Below, piece by piece: positions 36,696-46,343 of a stretch of DNA of 46,343 nucleotides. This stretch comes from an uncultured Clostridia bacterium (lineage in GTDB: Bacteria; Bacillota; Clostridia; TANB77; CAG-508): contig CANRHX010000011.1 in assembly GCA_947630545.1 (NCBI GenBank), positions 1 to 46,343 on the forward strand, read 5' to 3'. A model generated the notes under the pieces. That model worked only from the letters and a program-made list of their open reading frames with translations, searched no databases and was not told where the DNA came from. The position numbers were made by a program, and so were the translations under genes. How positions within the stretch are numbered: position 1 is the first letter of the stretch; each line of letters starts with the position of its first letter.

Positions 36696-38670
36696 TTATA
36701 TGTTCTCTTCTTGTTCTATATTATTATCTTTATATTTTTCTAAAATAATACTTAACTCATTTGAAAAGTCTTCTAGCATAACTAATTTTATTGTAGGAGC
36801 TTTTCCTTTTATATAATCATCTATAATTTGTTTTAATGTAGTAAGATTTTCAATTTCTGGATATAATATTTTATTCTTATCTCTTTCTGCCCTTATCATT
36901 AGTTTTTCTTTAATTCTAACTATATCTTCATTGCTACCACATGAAATTCTTTGAAACATTTGATATGGATCATAATATTTAAAAATAGGTATATCCATAC
37001 ATTCTTTATCAAATTTGTCATAGAAAGCTTCCATTTTCATAGGAATACATTTAAATACATTATTAGCAGTTTCTATATATTGTTTTTCTAATAACCTTGA
37101 ATTCAAAATGTTAAAATGTTCTAATACTTCTTTCATATCATCTACAACATCTTCTATTGCAATCTTACCTAATTCTTCTTCAACATTTGGGCAATATTCG
37201 GAATTTAACCAAGATTTATTCATTCCACCTATAAATATTTTTTCCAATACTCTTAAATTATATGCAATTAAATCTTTTCTTACAAAATAACTAAAATATG
37301 CATATAATTTTACTATTTCTATTAACTTTATTTTTCCATCTTTAACATTTGCAATAATTTCATCAATTAGATCTGGGAATTGATCATCTGGTATTTTCCA
37401 ATATTCTTCTGTTAATAATCTTCTATAAGCTGGTAAACTTTCAATATCTACTGTATTTCTTATTGATTCCATATTTTCTTTGAATAATTTACTATCAAAT
37501 ATTCTTGTTCTTACATAGTATTCTATAAATTTAAAGAATCTGTACTCTGATTTAAAATTATAATAATAGTTATTATCAAATTCTTTTATATAGAATTGTC
37601 TGTTATCCATTAAAACTCTTGAACTAACTAATATAGACTTGTATTCTTCGTTATCTTTTATATTTCTAAATTTTTCTTTTACTATTTTTCCAGTTTTTAT
37701 TTCAAATGATACAGCTATAGTGAATATTAACATAGTTTGTATTACTCTATTACTAGTATTTTGATATGATTTATAAACCATGTCAAAGATTTTTTCAAAG
37801 TCGTTTAAGGCATGTTTTAAAATTCTTAAGTTTCTAGTTCCACTTCTATTAAATGTTGATATGATTAATCCTGTATTCTCTCTTAAAAATCTAATTAATT
37901 GAGGATTTTTTTCATATCTCATTAAAATACCATTTATTATATAATCAAACTTTGGTGCATATTCGAAGGTTTCTCCAATAAGCTTTTCTTTGATTCTTTC
38001 ATAATCATTAGCTTTATCAAATACATGTTCAATTTTTTCTTGTATTTTTTCAACCATTGGCTTATCATTTTTATCCAATTCATTTTGCTTATCTAAAAGA
38101 TATGTTGCAATAAATGTTTTCATCTCTAAATTACTACTTTTAAATTTAGTTGAAAGCTCTTTTTCATTACAAATGATTATTGTTTTTATATGATCATGTT
38201 CAACAAAATTATTAATATAACCTAAAATATCTATTACATCTACATTTGCTCTTTCTAGATCATCAAAACATAAGACTTTGTCATCTGTAGAAAAGAAATC
38301 AGAGTAATCCACTTTATCTCCATTTTTTGTAACTCCAAAAAGATTTGCCATATCTATTCCTGTTTTGGCATATTCTGGAATTGTAGTCTGCCCATTAGAG
38401 TCCATGAATTTTCTTAAGTTTTTATCCATTAGTTGAGTTGTCTCTATAAATATTTTTTTGCTTATTTCTTCCAAGTTTGATATTCCATAAAGTGACATAT
38501 AGATAGTAGTAAACCTTTTTCCATTTAATTGCATTGACTCTATTTTCTTTTTTATTTTATTATTCCAAAAATGTGTTTTTCCGTGATCCCCATTCACCAT
38601 TTATCATAACTGCATAATCAGTATAATCTGACCTAACATAATCTAAAATACTTTCAACAAAATCTTCCAT
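36696..38670 (-). CDS. KAP-like P-loop NTPase, needs one +1 shift at CGG
   Basis: 657 residues when one C is dropped at the CGG 38581-38583. The true start is ATG 38670 (AAGGAG about 12 bases upstream), giving MEDFVESILDYVRSDYTDYA and then the Walker A NGEWGSGKTHFW. Triplet reading instead stops seven codons after the CGG; the long frame starting at 38600 lacks the P-loop. Walker B: VLCFDDLERANVDVIDIL (about 133-150), followed by IKTIIICNEKEL, as in KAP-family ATPases. The remaining 450 residues are helical and unassigned. Role unknown. Third gene after recD2 and comFC, each with one CGG site. Confidence 0.75.
38581..38583 (-). other. In-frame CGG +1 site in the KAP-like NTPase
   Basis: The sense strand reads GGA TCA CGGA AAA ACA CAT. 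Four-base glycine reading gives GEWGSGKTHFW, an intact Walker A. Triplet reading gives Arg-Lys-Asn-Thr and soon a stop. The extra base is the C at 38583. Confidence 0.85.
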
Positions 38671-38689
38671 ATACTAGTCTATCTCCTTT

Positions 38690-39335
38690 TTAATCTTTTG
38701 CTATTGTTAATACGCCAATTTCTTTAATGTTGGCATTATATATTAAGGTTTTACAACATTCATTTACAGTACTTCCTGTTGTATAAATATCATCAATTAG
38801 TAAAATTTTTTTATTATTTAATATTTCTGAATTTCTAATCTTATAAACGCCTTTAACGTTTTCCATTCTTTTTTCTCTACCAAGTTTACTTTGTTCCACA
38901 ATATTTTTGTTCTTATATAAGCAATTTTTTACTAGTTTTAAATCAAGTTTTTTACTTAATTCTTTAGCAATTAGAAGGCTTTGATTATACCCTCTTTGTT
39001 TATATCTTTTTTTACTAATAGGAACTGAAATTATTATATCATAATTTTTTACAATTCTACAAAAATTTTCATTTTTTATCATAAAATTTGTAAAAGTTTT
39101 AAAAAGATATGATTTTTCATTAAATTTATAATTTAATATTAGCCTTCTTATTATTCCCTCATACTTAAAAAAATAAATGTGTTTATCAAAATAATTTTGT
39201 AAATTATCATTTTTATATATAACAAATTCTGCTTGTTTTTTAAGCAGAATTTCACATTTTTTGCATAATGAATTTTTGTCTATTTTTCCACAAATTCCGA
39301 CAAACTTGTGGAAAAGCTAAGTCTAATAGTTGTAT
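38690..39335 (-). CDS. comFC: ComFC phosphoribosyltransferase-fold protein, needs one +1 shift at CGG
   Basis: 214 residues once one C is dropped at 39297-39299. N-terminus then reads MQLLDLAFPQVCGICGKI with a zinc ribbon (CGIC, later LCKKCE), next FFKYEGIIRRLILNYKF, and the PRTase core (KRYKQRGYNQSLLIAKEL, LLIDDIYTTGSTVNEC). ComFC is needed for DNA uptake in naturally competent Firmicutes. Only the part after 39082 is an ordinary ATG frame. The only plausible start in frame is ATA at 39335, with GGGAGG eight bases upstream and an in-frame stop above it, so an AUA start is inferred. It begins three bases after recD2. Confidence 0.8.
39297..39299 (-). other. In-frame CGG +1 site in comFC
   Basis: The sense strand reads GTT TGT CGGA ATT TGT GGA. 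Four-base glycine reading gives VCGICGK, the first half of the ComFC zinc ribbon. Triplet reading leads to a stop at TAG after CGG AAT TTG TGG AAA AAT. The extra base is the C at 39299. Confidence 0.85.
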
Positions 39336-39338
39336 TTT

Positions 39339-41553
39339 TTATTCCTCCCTTAATTTATATTCAAGTCCTGTATTTCGTTTTTTGCTATCAACATTTCCTA
39401 TCATAAAATCTATAATTTTTTTACTTCCAATTATAATAAGCAATTTTTTTGCTCTTGTAATTCCAGTATAGAGTAAATTTCTTGTCAAAAGCATTGGAGC
39501 AGCTTGCGGAATAACCATAATTACAACATCAAATTCACTTCCGTTGTGCTTTATGGATAGTTATACTATAGCTATGCTCAATTTGTTCTAATTCTGAAAA
39601 TTCATACCAACAAATTTTATCGTCATCAAATTGAACTTCAACTGTTTTTTCTGTATTGTTTACATTTATTATTGTTCCTGTTTCTCCATTAAAAACTCCA
39701 CTTCCGTATTCTTTCTTTTCTATATCTTTTTCCCAATACATATCGTAGTTATTTTTTACTTGCATAACTCTATCACCTACTCTATATATTGCTCCATTAG
39801 CGCTTTTTTCCTTTAAAGTACCATTGTTTGGATTTAAATTTTCTTGTAATAATTTATTTAATTCTTTTGTTCCCAATATTCCCTTTTTAGTTGGAGTTAA
39901 AACTTGAATATTCTTAAAAAAATCGTAATTTCCATATCTTTTTAATCTTCCTGTACATAATGAAATTACTTGATTTAGCATAATTTCTTGATTGTTTTCT
40001 TCTATAAAGAAAAAGTCTTCATTTAGCCCTTTTTGCTCCTCCTTTGGCAAAAAACTATCTCCACTATTTACTCTATGAGCATTTAATATTATTTTACTTT
40101 TTGCTGCTTGCCTAAAAATTTTATCTAAATGTACCGTTGTTATTTTTTTTGATAAAATTAAGTCCTTTAGCACACTTCCTGGTCCTACTGACGGCAATTG
40201 ATCACTGTCACCCACTAGTATTAACTTCGTTCCTTTATATATACATTTAAGTAAATAATTCATTAAAAACATATCTACCATCGAAAGCTCATCTACAATT
40301 ATTACATCTGCATCTATAGGAGTTCCATCGTAATTATAATCTTTCATAAAATCATCATCATCTATTTTCCCAATTTCTAAAAGTCTATGTAAGGTTGAAG
40401 CTTCTTTCCCTGTTGTTTCTGTCATTTTTTTAGCTGCTCTACCTGTAGGTGCACATAGTACAACCTTGTTTTCTCTTTCTTCATATATATCAATTATTGT
40501 TTTTATTATAGTAGTTTTTCCTGTACCAGGTCCTCCTGTTATAATAATTACATTATTTTCATTAATTAATTTAATTGCTTCCCTTTGCTTATCTGATAAT
40601 TCTATATCAATTTTTTCTTCTGCTTTTTTTAGTTCTTTTTCTATATTTGAAATTTTTTTATAATTTTTTGCACTATTCAAATTGGTTATTCTTGCTACTA
40701 TACTTAACTCTGTTTTATAGTAATCTGTTAAATATACCCATTCTTCATTTTCATTTCTTTTTTCTACAAATATTTCTTCTTTTGCTTTTAAATCAATTAT
40801 ACAATTATTTATAATATCTTCGCTAACATTTAAAAGATTTTTAACAAATAATATTAAGTTTTCTTTTAAGGTACAACAATGCCCATTATATGTAATTCTT
40901 ATAAGTCCATATTTTATACCACTTTCAACACGCTTATGATTTTCCACATCAAATCCTAAGTCTAATGCCATTTTATCTATTTGCTTAAAGTCTACTCCTC
41001 GTGCTATATCTAAAAGTAAATATGGATTTGATTCAATTTGTTCTATTGCCTGCATACCAAATTGCTTGTACACTTTTTTTGCATGTTCTGCTCCTAATCC
41101 AAATCTTTCTAAAAATCCAACTATTTGCCACATTTCAAAATTTTCTATAAAACTCTCTGAAATTTCTTGTGCCTTTTTTTCTGAAATACCTTTTATTGTC
41201 GCAAGTTTTTCTGGTTCATATTTTAATACATGTATTGTTTCTTCTTTGAATTTATCTACAATTCTTTTGCTTGTAGCTTCACCTACTCCTTTTATACTTC
41301 CACTTGCTAAATACCTCTGTAATGATGAAAGTGTTTTTGGCATTAGTTTTTCAAATGTATCTACTTTAAATTGTCTTCCATAATCTTTGTGTTCAACATA
41401 TTTTCCATATAATTTTAGTGTATCTCCAACATTTATAAATGGCAAATATCCTACTATAGTAATTATTTCATCTTCTAATCCGAAATTTGCAACTACATAG
41501 CTATTTGTTTCATTTTGATAAATTATGTCTTCTATTTCTCCTTCTATTTCCAA
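39339..41553 (-). CDS. recD2: RecD2-type helicase, needs one +1 shift at CGG
   Basis: 737 residues once one C is dropped at 39541-39543; triplet reading stops at 39535 after residue 672. TTG start with AGGAG eight bases upstream. N-terminal OB and helix-hairpin-helix region (GVGEATSKRIVDKF, LATIKGISEKKAQEI), Walker A GGPGTGKTTIIKTI (about 340), Walker B VIVDELSMVD (about 415), DSDQLPSVGPGSVLKD, and SH3-like insertion. The restored end has motif V/VI: ITIHKAQGSEFDVVIM, RNLLYTGITRAKKLLII. RecD2 is a 5'-3' helicase acting in repair and replication-fork upkeep. First of recD2-comFC-NTPase. Confidence 0.87.
39541..39543 (-). other. In-frame CGG +1 site in recD2
   Basis: The sense strand reads GCA CAA CGGA AGT GAA. 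Four-base glycine reading gives HKAQGSEFD, helicase motif V. Triplet reading gives Arg-Lys-stop. The extra base is the C at 39543. Confidence 0.87.
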
Positions 41554-41653
41554 AGTATCTGCTCCTTTTAATCATACTTGTTTTCTTATTGCTTTAACCG
41601 AGTTTATCATATATAATGGTTTTTTTCAAGAAAAAATGATGTATATATGTTAT

Positions 41654-42007
41654 TTATTCTACATCAACACCATCAATTATTTCTTTACATTCTTTCCAAG
41701 ATACTACTTTTAAAATTTCATAATCTTCTCCCATTTTTTTAGCAATCTCTTTTGTTTTATCTTTTGATTTTAAGTCTGCTACTATGATATTTTTTATATT
41801 ATCCTCTTTTCCATATAAAATTTTAAATAAAATTGAACGCAAAAATCCTTCTATTTTATCTTCTTGATTTTTTACTGCCAATATTAAATAAATTCCATCA
41901 GCTTTTAACTTTGTATATGTACTTATATATAAAATATTTTTAATAAACTCAAATAAACCATAAAAAGCTAATGTCCAAAATACAGTGTTTAACACAAATT
42001 CCAACAT
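41654..42007 (-). CDS. Small membrane-anchored protein, unknown
   Basis: 117 residues. One N-terminal membrane segment (about 5-27) then a soluble part with GIYLILAVKNQEDKIEGFLRSIL and NIIVADLKSKDKTKEIAKKM. That second part resembles the first strands and D-x-S/K-D-x-T motif of family 2 glycosyltransferases (NQE...DxxSxDxT), but it is too short to be an enzyme of that family. AGGGGG lies upstream of the ATG. It precedes recD2 by 100 bases on the same strand. Confidence 0.6.
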   Translation of the reverse strand: MLEFVLNTVFWTLAFYGLFEFIKNILYISTYTKLKADGIYLILAVKNQEDKIEGFLRSILFKILYGKEDNIKNIIVADLKSKDKTKEIAKKMGEDYEILKVVSWKECKEIIDGVDVE

Positions 42008-42139
42008 TTTTTTGCCCCCTATGGTTTATAATATGAACTTTTTTTGTTAGTGGTTACTATTTCAACTTATTACATTTAAATGATACATTAAGTTCGTTTC
42101 TTTTTTATTACTATAATGTGTTTTTTGTGTGAATTATAT

Positions 42140-42168
42140 TTGACTACATATTTTATAGATGTTATAAT
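42140..42168 (+). promoter_or_regulatory. Sigma-A type promoter of the RelA/SpoT-like gene
   Basis: TTGACT (42140-42145), 17 bases, then TATAAT (42163-42168), 21 bases before the ATG. Confidence 0.8.
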
Positions 42169-42189
42169 CTTAATATAGGAGTGATAATA

Positions 42190-43731
42190 ATGAGTAATAA
42201 TATTGATTTTAAAAGCAAGTATAGAATAGAAAATACAAAAGCAAAAAACGCAGAAAATACAGAAAACACAGGCAATTCAGAATTAACCCCTCTTGAATTT
42301 CGAAAAAGTTTTGAAGGAAACATTCCTGATTTAATAGATATGTATTATGCTAAAAACACTGATGAAATACAAGAATATATGTGTAATTTGGTAGCATCAA
42401 TTTTTATGGTTTATAAAAAAATGTATCCTGATTTTTCTATTTTTATACCATTTAGGGTAAAAAGCATGGATAGCTTTATTCAAAACATTGACAAAGAAAT
42501 AACTAATCAAATCCCTAACGATGTCTCTTCAAGTTTTGATTTTGATAATTTTGAAGTATCCAAAGATATTGATGCTTTAACTATAGTTTTAAATAACATT
42601 AATAGAACCATTCCTAGAAATAAAGATTACAGAACTATAGAGATAAATGATATGATAAAACTTTCTAGAAATATATTAAATTCTGTAGATGAATTAGATG
42701 ACAAATTTAAGTTTGGAACTATCTCTGAAAAAGATTATTATGAATACAAAAAATCAGTCCTTAACAATATTATAGAAATTAATTTTGATAATTTTACAGA
42801 AGAACGTACTCCTTCATATAAGTCTGAATTAGATGCGTTAGAAGCAAATTATTCAGCAAAAACCACATTTGCTACAGCAGCTACTTCTGGACAATTGCAA
42901 GATTTAAAAGATTTAATTTCAGATTTGCGTACTAAAGCTTATGACAAAGTTCATTTTAAGGTCTTACAAGAAACTTTTCCTAAAGTAATGTCAGATGAAC
43001 TATTTTCAAAATTAAATGTAAAAGCAATCTATCAAAAAGTTACAGAAAAAGACAATGGATTTGCAGCTACTTACTATGTTTTAGAAACACCATTTGGACC
43101 TATAGAAGTAATGCTACAATCTGGTAAAAGATACCATGAAGCAAAAGTAGGCTCTGCAGCTCACAGTTCTTTAAGTAGAAAATCTTTAAAAATCAGAGAT
43201 TTTTTTGAACTTGCAAATCCTGATACTGCAACAAAACCACTAGATTACTATTTGGATATATTAGATGGTAAAACTAGTTCTGAAGAAGATCCTAAAGAAA
43301 CTTATGCGTTAGATGTTATAAATGATGCAAAACAACATGTAAAATTTAAAGATATGTACATTGATGAAGAAATATCAACTCCAATAGATGAAGTTATTTT
43401 TAGAAGAGCCTCACAAGCTTCTCCAGCTATGTATATGTGTGATTCAGCTCACATGATGACTAAACCTAAAGGATATCCTACTGCTGCTGTAGCAAAATTA
43501 GATTTGATTACTGCTTATTCTGAAATTTTGAATAAAAAAGGAACTTTAACTTATTTAGGCGAACTTGTTATTGATAGATTACAATCTTATTTAGAACAAT
43601 TTCCTGAATATGATAATAGTGATTTTAAAAGAATTGGATATTCTAATGTTGAAAAATATATTGCTGAAAAATTTCCTAATATTACTGTTAATAAACAAAT
43701 AGATAAGGAAGATAAAGAAAATGAAAAATAA
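42190..43731 (+). CDS. Putative RelA/SpoT nucleotidyltransferase-like protein
   Basis: 513 residues from the ATG at 42190 (AGGAG eight bases upstream; the GTG at 42181 overlaps the site). I suggest a divergent alarmone-synthetase fold from this order: FIPFRVKSMDSFIQNI (like RxKSxxSixxK), KDIDALTIVL (like the DIxGxRI strand), then FAATYYVLETPFGPIEVMLQS and HEAKVGSAAHSSL (like the IEVQIRT strand and the final AAHW helix). The Arg of DIxGxRI is Thr here, so (p)ppGpp synthesis cannot be assumed. N-terminal low-complexity Asn/Glu stretch. Own promoter and terminator, single-gene unit, opposite strand to neighbours. Confidence 0.5.
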   Translation: MSNNIDFKSKYRIENTKAKNAENTENTGNSELTPLEFRKSFEGNIPDLIDMYYAKNTDEIQEYMCNLVASIFMVYKKMYPDFSIFIPFRVKSMDSFIQNIDKEITNQIPNDVSSSFDFDNFEVSKDIDALTIVLNNINRTIPRNKDYRTIEINDMIKLSRNILNSVDELDDKFKFGTISEKDYYEYKKSVLNNIIEINFDNFTEERTPSYKSELDALEANYSAKTTFATAATSGQLQDLKDLISDLRTKAYDKVHFKVLQETFPKVMSDELFSKLNVKAIYQKVTEKDNGFAATYYVLETPFGPIEVMLQSGKRYHEAKVGSAAHSSLSRKSLKIRDFFELANPDTATKPLDYYLDILDGKTSSEEDPKETYALDVINDAKQHVKFKDMYIDEEISTPIDEVIFRRASQASPAMYMCDSAHMMTKPKGYPTAAVAKLDLITAYSEILNKKGTLTYLGELVIDRLQSYLEQFPEYDNSDFKRIGYSNVEKYIAEKFPNITVNKQIDKEDKENEK

Positions 43732-43757
43732 TGCCAAAAGTTTGGCATTATTTTTTA
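43730..43757. terminator. Terminator between the RelA/SpoT-like gene and the methyltransferase
   Basis: AATGCCAAA and TTTGGCATT with a two-base central gap, then ATTTTTTA. It may serve both converging genes. Confidence 0.8.
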
Positions 43758-44342
43758 CTTTATTTTACTTATTGCTAAGCCATCTCCAACTTCTAAAATT
43801 TCAGTTTCCAAATTAGGATTTTCACTTACTTCTTTAATATATTCACGCAAATTTCTAACAGCTGTACGTTGTTTATGCTTATTATAATCACTCATAACAT
43901 AACCTTTATAAAGAATGTTATCTGCAAAAATAATTCCATTTGTATTTAACATTCTTAATGATTCTTTCAAAAAAAATGGATATTTTCCTTTTGCAGCATC
44001 TATAAATACAACATCATATTTATCAGATAAACTAGGTAAAACTTCAACCGCATCCCCTTCATAAATATTTATTTTGCTATCAACTTGTGCTTTTTTTATA
44101 TTTATTTTTGCTTCTTTTATTCGTTCTTCATCTCTTTCTATTGTATCTATTTTACCATCATCTGCTAAATATTGCGAAAAACATATTGCAGAATACCCTA
44201 CTGCTGTGCCAATTTCTAGTATTTTTTTTGGTTTTATATTTTTAAGGTATTTGGCAATAACTTCTAGGGTATCATCCATTATTATTGGTATATGTTCTTC
44301 TAAAGCCTTTTGCTTTATTTTCTCTAATTCTTGTTTGTTCAT
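43755..44342 (-). CDS. Class I SAM-dependent O-methyltransferase (YrrM-like)
   Basis: 195 residues. SAM motif I is ILEIGTAVGYSAICFSQYL (about 41-59), motif II is IDTIERDEERIKEAK, GDAVEVLPSL follows, and the metal-binding VVFIDAAKGKYPFFL and DNILYKGYVMSD match catechol/caffeoyl-CoA-type methyltransferases. In Firmicutes the family includes TrmR, which methylates 5-hydroxyuridine in tRNA; that role fits but is inference. GGAG upstream of the ATG. It follows typA by 14 bases. Confidence 0.9.
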   Translation of the reverse strand: MNKQELEKIKQKALEEHIPIIMDDTLEVIAKYLKNIKPKKILEIGTAVGYSAICFSQYLADDGKIDTIERDEERIKEAKINIKKAQVDSKINIYEGDAVEVLPSLSDKYDVVFIDAAKGKYPFFLKESLRMLNTNGIIFADNILYKGYVMSDYNKHKQRTAVRNLREYIKEVSENPNLETEILEVGDGLAISKIK

Positions 44343-44356
44343 TCAATTCTCCTGTT

Positions 44357-46177
44357 TTATTTACTGCTATTTCTTGCTGCTCTTTCTCTTTCTTTACTGT
44401 CTAAAATTTTCTTTCTTAATCTAATTGATTTTGGAGTTACTTCTACTAATTCGTCATCTTGGATAAATTCAATTGCTTTTTCTAAAGACATTTGAATTGG
44501 TGGAACTAATCTTAAAGCATCATCTGAACCTGAAGCTCTTGTGTTTGTTAAATGTTTTTCTTTACATACATTTATTGCTAAATCTTCTCCTCTTGAGTTT
44601 AAGCCAACTATCATTCCTTCATATACATCTACACCAGGTCCTATAAATAAATCTCCTTTATCTTGTGCATTATATAATCCATAAGTAATAGATTTTCCAG
44701 CCTCAAATGCAACTATTGTTCCTCTAACTCTTGCTTGAATATCCCCTTTATATGGTTCATATGAATCAAATATGTGATTCATTGTACCTTCTCCTTTTGT
44801 GTCTGTTAAAAATTCTGTTCTATATCCTATTAATCCTCTTGCTGGAATTCTAAATTCAATTTTTGTATGTCCTAATTCTGCTGGTTCCATATTTACCATT
44901 TCTGCTTTTCTTCTGCCTAATTTTTCAATTACGTTTCCTACACAATCATCTGGAACATTTACAACTAATAGTTCGATTGGTTCATTTTTTACTCCATTTA
45001 TATCTTTAAATATAACTTTTGGTCTTGATACTAAAAGTTCAAAGCCTTCTCTTCTCATTGTTTCTATTAAAACAGATAAATGTAGTTCTCCTCTTCCTGA
45101 TACTTCAAATGAATCTGGAGATTCTGTCTCTTTTACTCTTAGTGAAACATTTCTATCTAATTCTTTAAATAATCTATCTCTAATATGTCTTGATGTTATA
45201 TACTGCCCTTCTCTTCCTGCAAATGGTCCATTATTTACACTAAATGTCATTGAAACTGTTGGCTCATCTATATCAACAAAAGGAATTTTTTCTGGATTAT
45301 TAAAATCACAAATCGTATCTCCTATATTGATATCTGAAAGTCCTGCAATCTCTATAATATCTCCTGCTTTTCCTTCTTCTACTTCTACTTTGTTTAATCC
45401 AACATGTGTATAAACTTTTGCAATTCTTCCTTGTGTTATTTTATCATCTTTACCACATATAGAAACAGGCATTCCTAATTTTATAATTCCTCTTTCTACT
45501 CTTCCTACAGCAATTCTTCCAACATAATCATCATAATCTATATTTGAAACTAACATTTGAGCAGGTCCTTCTTCATCGCAATTTGGAGCTTTGATTGTGT
45601 TTATTATTGTTTCAAATAAACAATCTAAATTATCTGTTTCATCAGCTAAATCCATTTTTGCAATTCCATTTTTTGCAGAAGCATATACAACAGGAAAGTC
45701 TAATTGTTCATCACTTGCATCTAATTCTATAAATAATTCAATTACTTGGTCTACAACTTTTTCTGGAGTAGCTCCTGGTCTATCTATTTTGTTTATTACA
45801 ACTATAGGTTTTAGCCCTAGCGCAAGAGATTTTTTTAATACTTCTCTTGTCTGTGGCATTGCTCCTTCAAAAGCATCAACTAAAAGCAATACACCATCTA
45901 CTGTTTTTAGAACTCTTTCTACTTCTCCTCCAAAATCAGCATGTCCTGGCGTATCTACTATGTTTATTTTAATATCTCCGTGCATTACAGATGTATTTTT
46001 AGAAAGTATTGTGATACCTCTTTCTTTTTCTTGATCATTTGAATCCATTACTCTATCTTGAACTTGTTCATTTTCTCTAAAAACATGGCTTTGTCTTAAT
46101 AATGCATCTACTAGAGTAGTTTTTCCATGATCTACGTGTGCTATTATTGCTATATTTCTAATATTTTGGTTGTTCAT
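44357..46177 (-). CDS. typA: Ribosome-associated GTPase TypA/BipA
   Basis: 606 residues from the ATG at 46177 with AAGGGG upstream. G-domain: IAHVDHGKTTLVDALLRQS, the RGITILSKNT switch I, DTPGHADFGGEVERV, INKIDRPGA. Domain 2 and the EF-G-like domains follow, with GRGELHLSVLIETMRREGFE, RGLIGYRTEFLTDTKGEG and the C-terminal TPKSIRLRKKIL (landmarks). TypA helps ribosome assembly and growth under stress. Full usual length. Confidence 0.97.
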   Translation of the reverse strand: MNNQNIRNIAIIAHVDHGKTTLVDALLRQSHVFRENEQVQDRVMDSNDQEKERGITILSKNTSVMHGDIKINIVDTPGHADFGGEVERVLKTVDGVLLLVDAFEGAMPQTREVLKKSLALGLKPIVVINKIDRPGATPEKVVDQVIELFIELDASDEQLDFPVVYASAKNGIAKMDLADETDNLDCLFETIINTIKAPNCDEEGPAQMLVSNIDYDDYVGRIAVGRVERGIIKLGMPVSICGKDDKITQGRIAKVYTHVGLNKVEVEEGKAGDIIEIAGLSDINIGDTICDFNNPEKIPFVDIDEPTVSMTFSVNNGPFAGREGQYITSRHIRDRLFKELDRNVSLRVKETESPDSFEVSGRGELHLSVLIETMRREGFELLVSRPKVIFKDINGVKNEPIELLVVNVPDDCVGNVIEKLGRRKAEMVNMEPAELGHTKIEFRIPARGLIGYRTEFLTDTKGEGTMNHIFDSYEPYKGDIQARVRGTIVAFEAGKSITYGLYNAQDKGDLFIGPGVDVYEGMIVGLNSRGEDLAINVCKEKHLTNTRASGSDDALRLVPPIQMSLEKAIEFIQDDELVEVTPKSIRLRKKILDSKERERAARNSSK

Positions 46178-46211
46178 TTTATTACCCCTTTTCATTTTTT
46201 CAGCAAGTTCA

Positions 46212-46240
46212 ATTATATAACAAAATATGCCATTTGTCAA
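46212..46240 (-). promoter_or_regulatory. Sigma-A type promoter of typA
   Basis: On the minus strand, TTGACA (46240-46235), 17 bases, then TATAAT (46217-46212): full consensus. The rest of the window to 46343 is AT-rich, with no gene seen. Confidence 0.85.
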
Positions 46241-46343
46241 ATTTATTTGAATTTTATTATTTTGCGGTATGTGTCAAGTAATCATTGGCATTTTTTTTCG
46301 ATAAAATATTATTATTTGCACAAAGCCTGTTTTTACTTGTGCT

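Noticed and set aside
36696..38600. NTPase gene starting at 38600
   Set aside because: This start lies after the Walker A and has no ribosome site. The true N-terminus, from 38670, is recovered through the CGG site.

Overview
The window comes from the chromosome of a very AT-rich, spore-forming member of the Clostridia. The evidence is AGGAGG ribosome sites, TTGACA/TATAAT promoters with 17-base spacers, spoVT, a BofC-like and a GerS-like gene, sortases with a thioester-domain surface protein, GatCAB, and a Mn-type pyrophosphatase. An uncultured gut lineage is likely, but the species cannot be named from this. No rRNA, tRNA, phage, IS element or CRISPR array was seen, and no gene-free stretch reaches 300 bases.

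Layout: 1-5.8 kb holds a repeat pair, a BofC-like gene, comEC, an SH3-NlpC/P60 hydrolase and ppaC. 5.9-7.05 kb is a compositionally foreign PFK-like cassette with its own promoter and terminator. 7.1-10.2 kb has a MraY/TagO-type transferase fused to rubredoxin, rpiB, mscL with a zinc ribbon, rpsT and a small membrane protein. 10.3-13.6 kb is gatCAB. 13.6-22 kb has a putative metalloprotease and four translation or purine genes (aspS, purA, serS, gltX), plus a DUF951-like protein. 22-26.8 kb has mazF, a GerS-like gene, dusB, rodA, minE and minD. 26.8-34 kb has a thioester surface protein with its sortase, dprA, folD, ligA, a second sortase and a HIT protein. 34-46 kb has a short alaS, spoVT, a KAP-like NTPase, comFC, recD2, a RelA/SpoT-like protein, an O-methyltransferase and typA.

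The main discovery candidate is a recoding signal. Four genes (comEC, recD2, comFC and the KAP-like NTPase) each look broken, but every break has the same form: an in-frame CGG where homology expects a GGN glycine codon. One extra C precedes the glycine, so reading CGGA or CGGT as one four-base glycine codon (or binding tRNA-Gly in the +1 frame) restores a complete protein. There are six such sites: three in comEC, two of them directly adjacent, and one in each of the other three genes, which lie next to each other as an operon. Reading both strands by eye, I found no in-frame CGG used as an ordinary codon in any other gene except one in the foreign-looking PFK-like gene, where CGG is followed by G. 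Either CGG is an unassigned codon read as a +1 shift or quadruplet in this lineage, gating DNA-uptake and recombination genes, or there is a very specific artefact. Raw reads, the tRNA set and peptides would decide.

A second unexplained structure is a family of 29-base palindromic units, mostly in pairs separated by AAAAT, at four intergenic places. One copy forms a terminator after aspS, and another forms a long hairpin inside the gatCAB operon.
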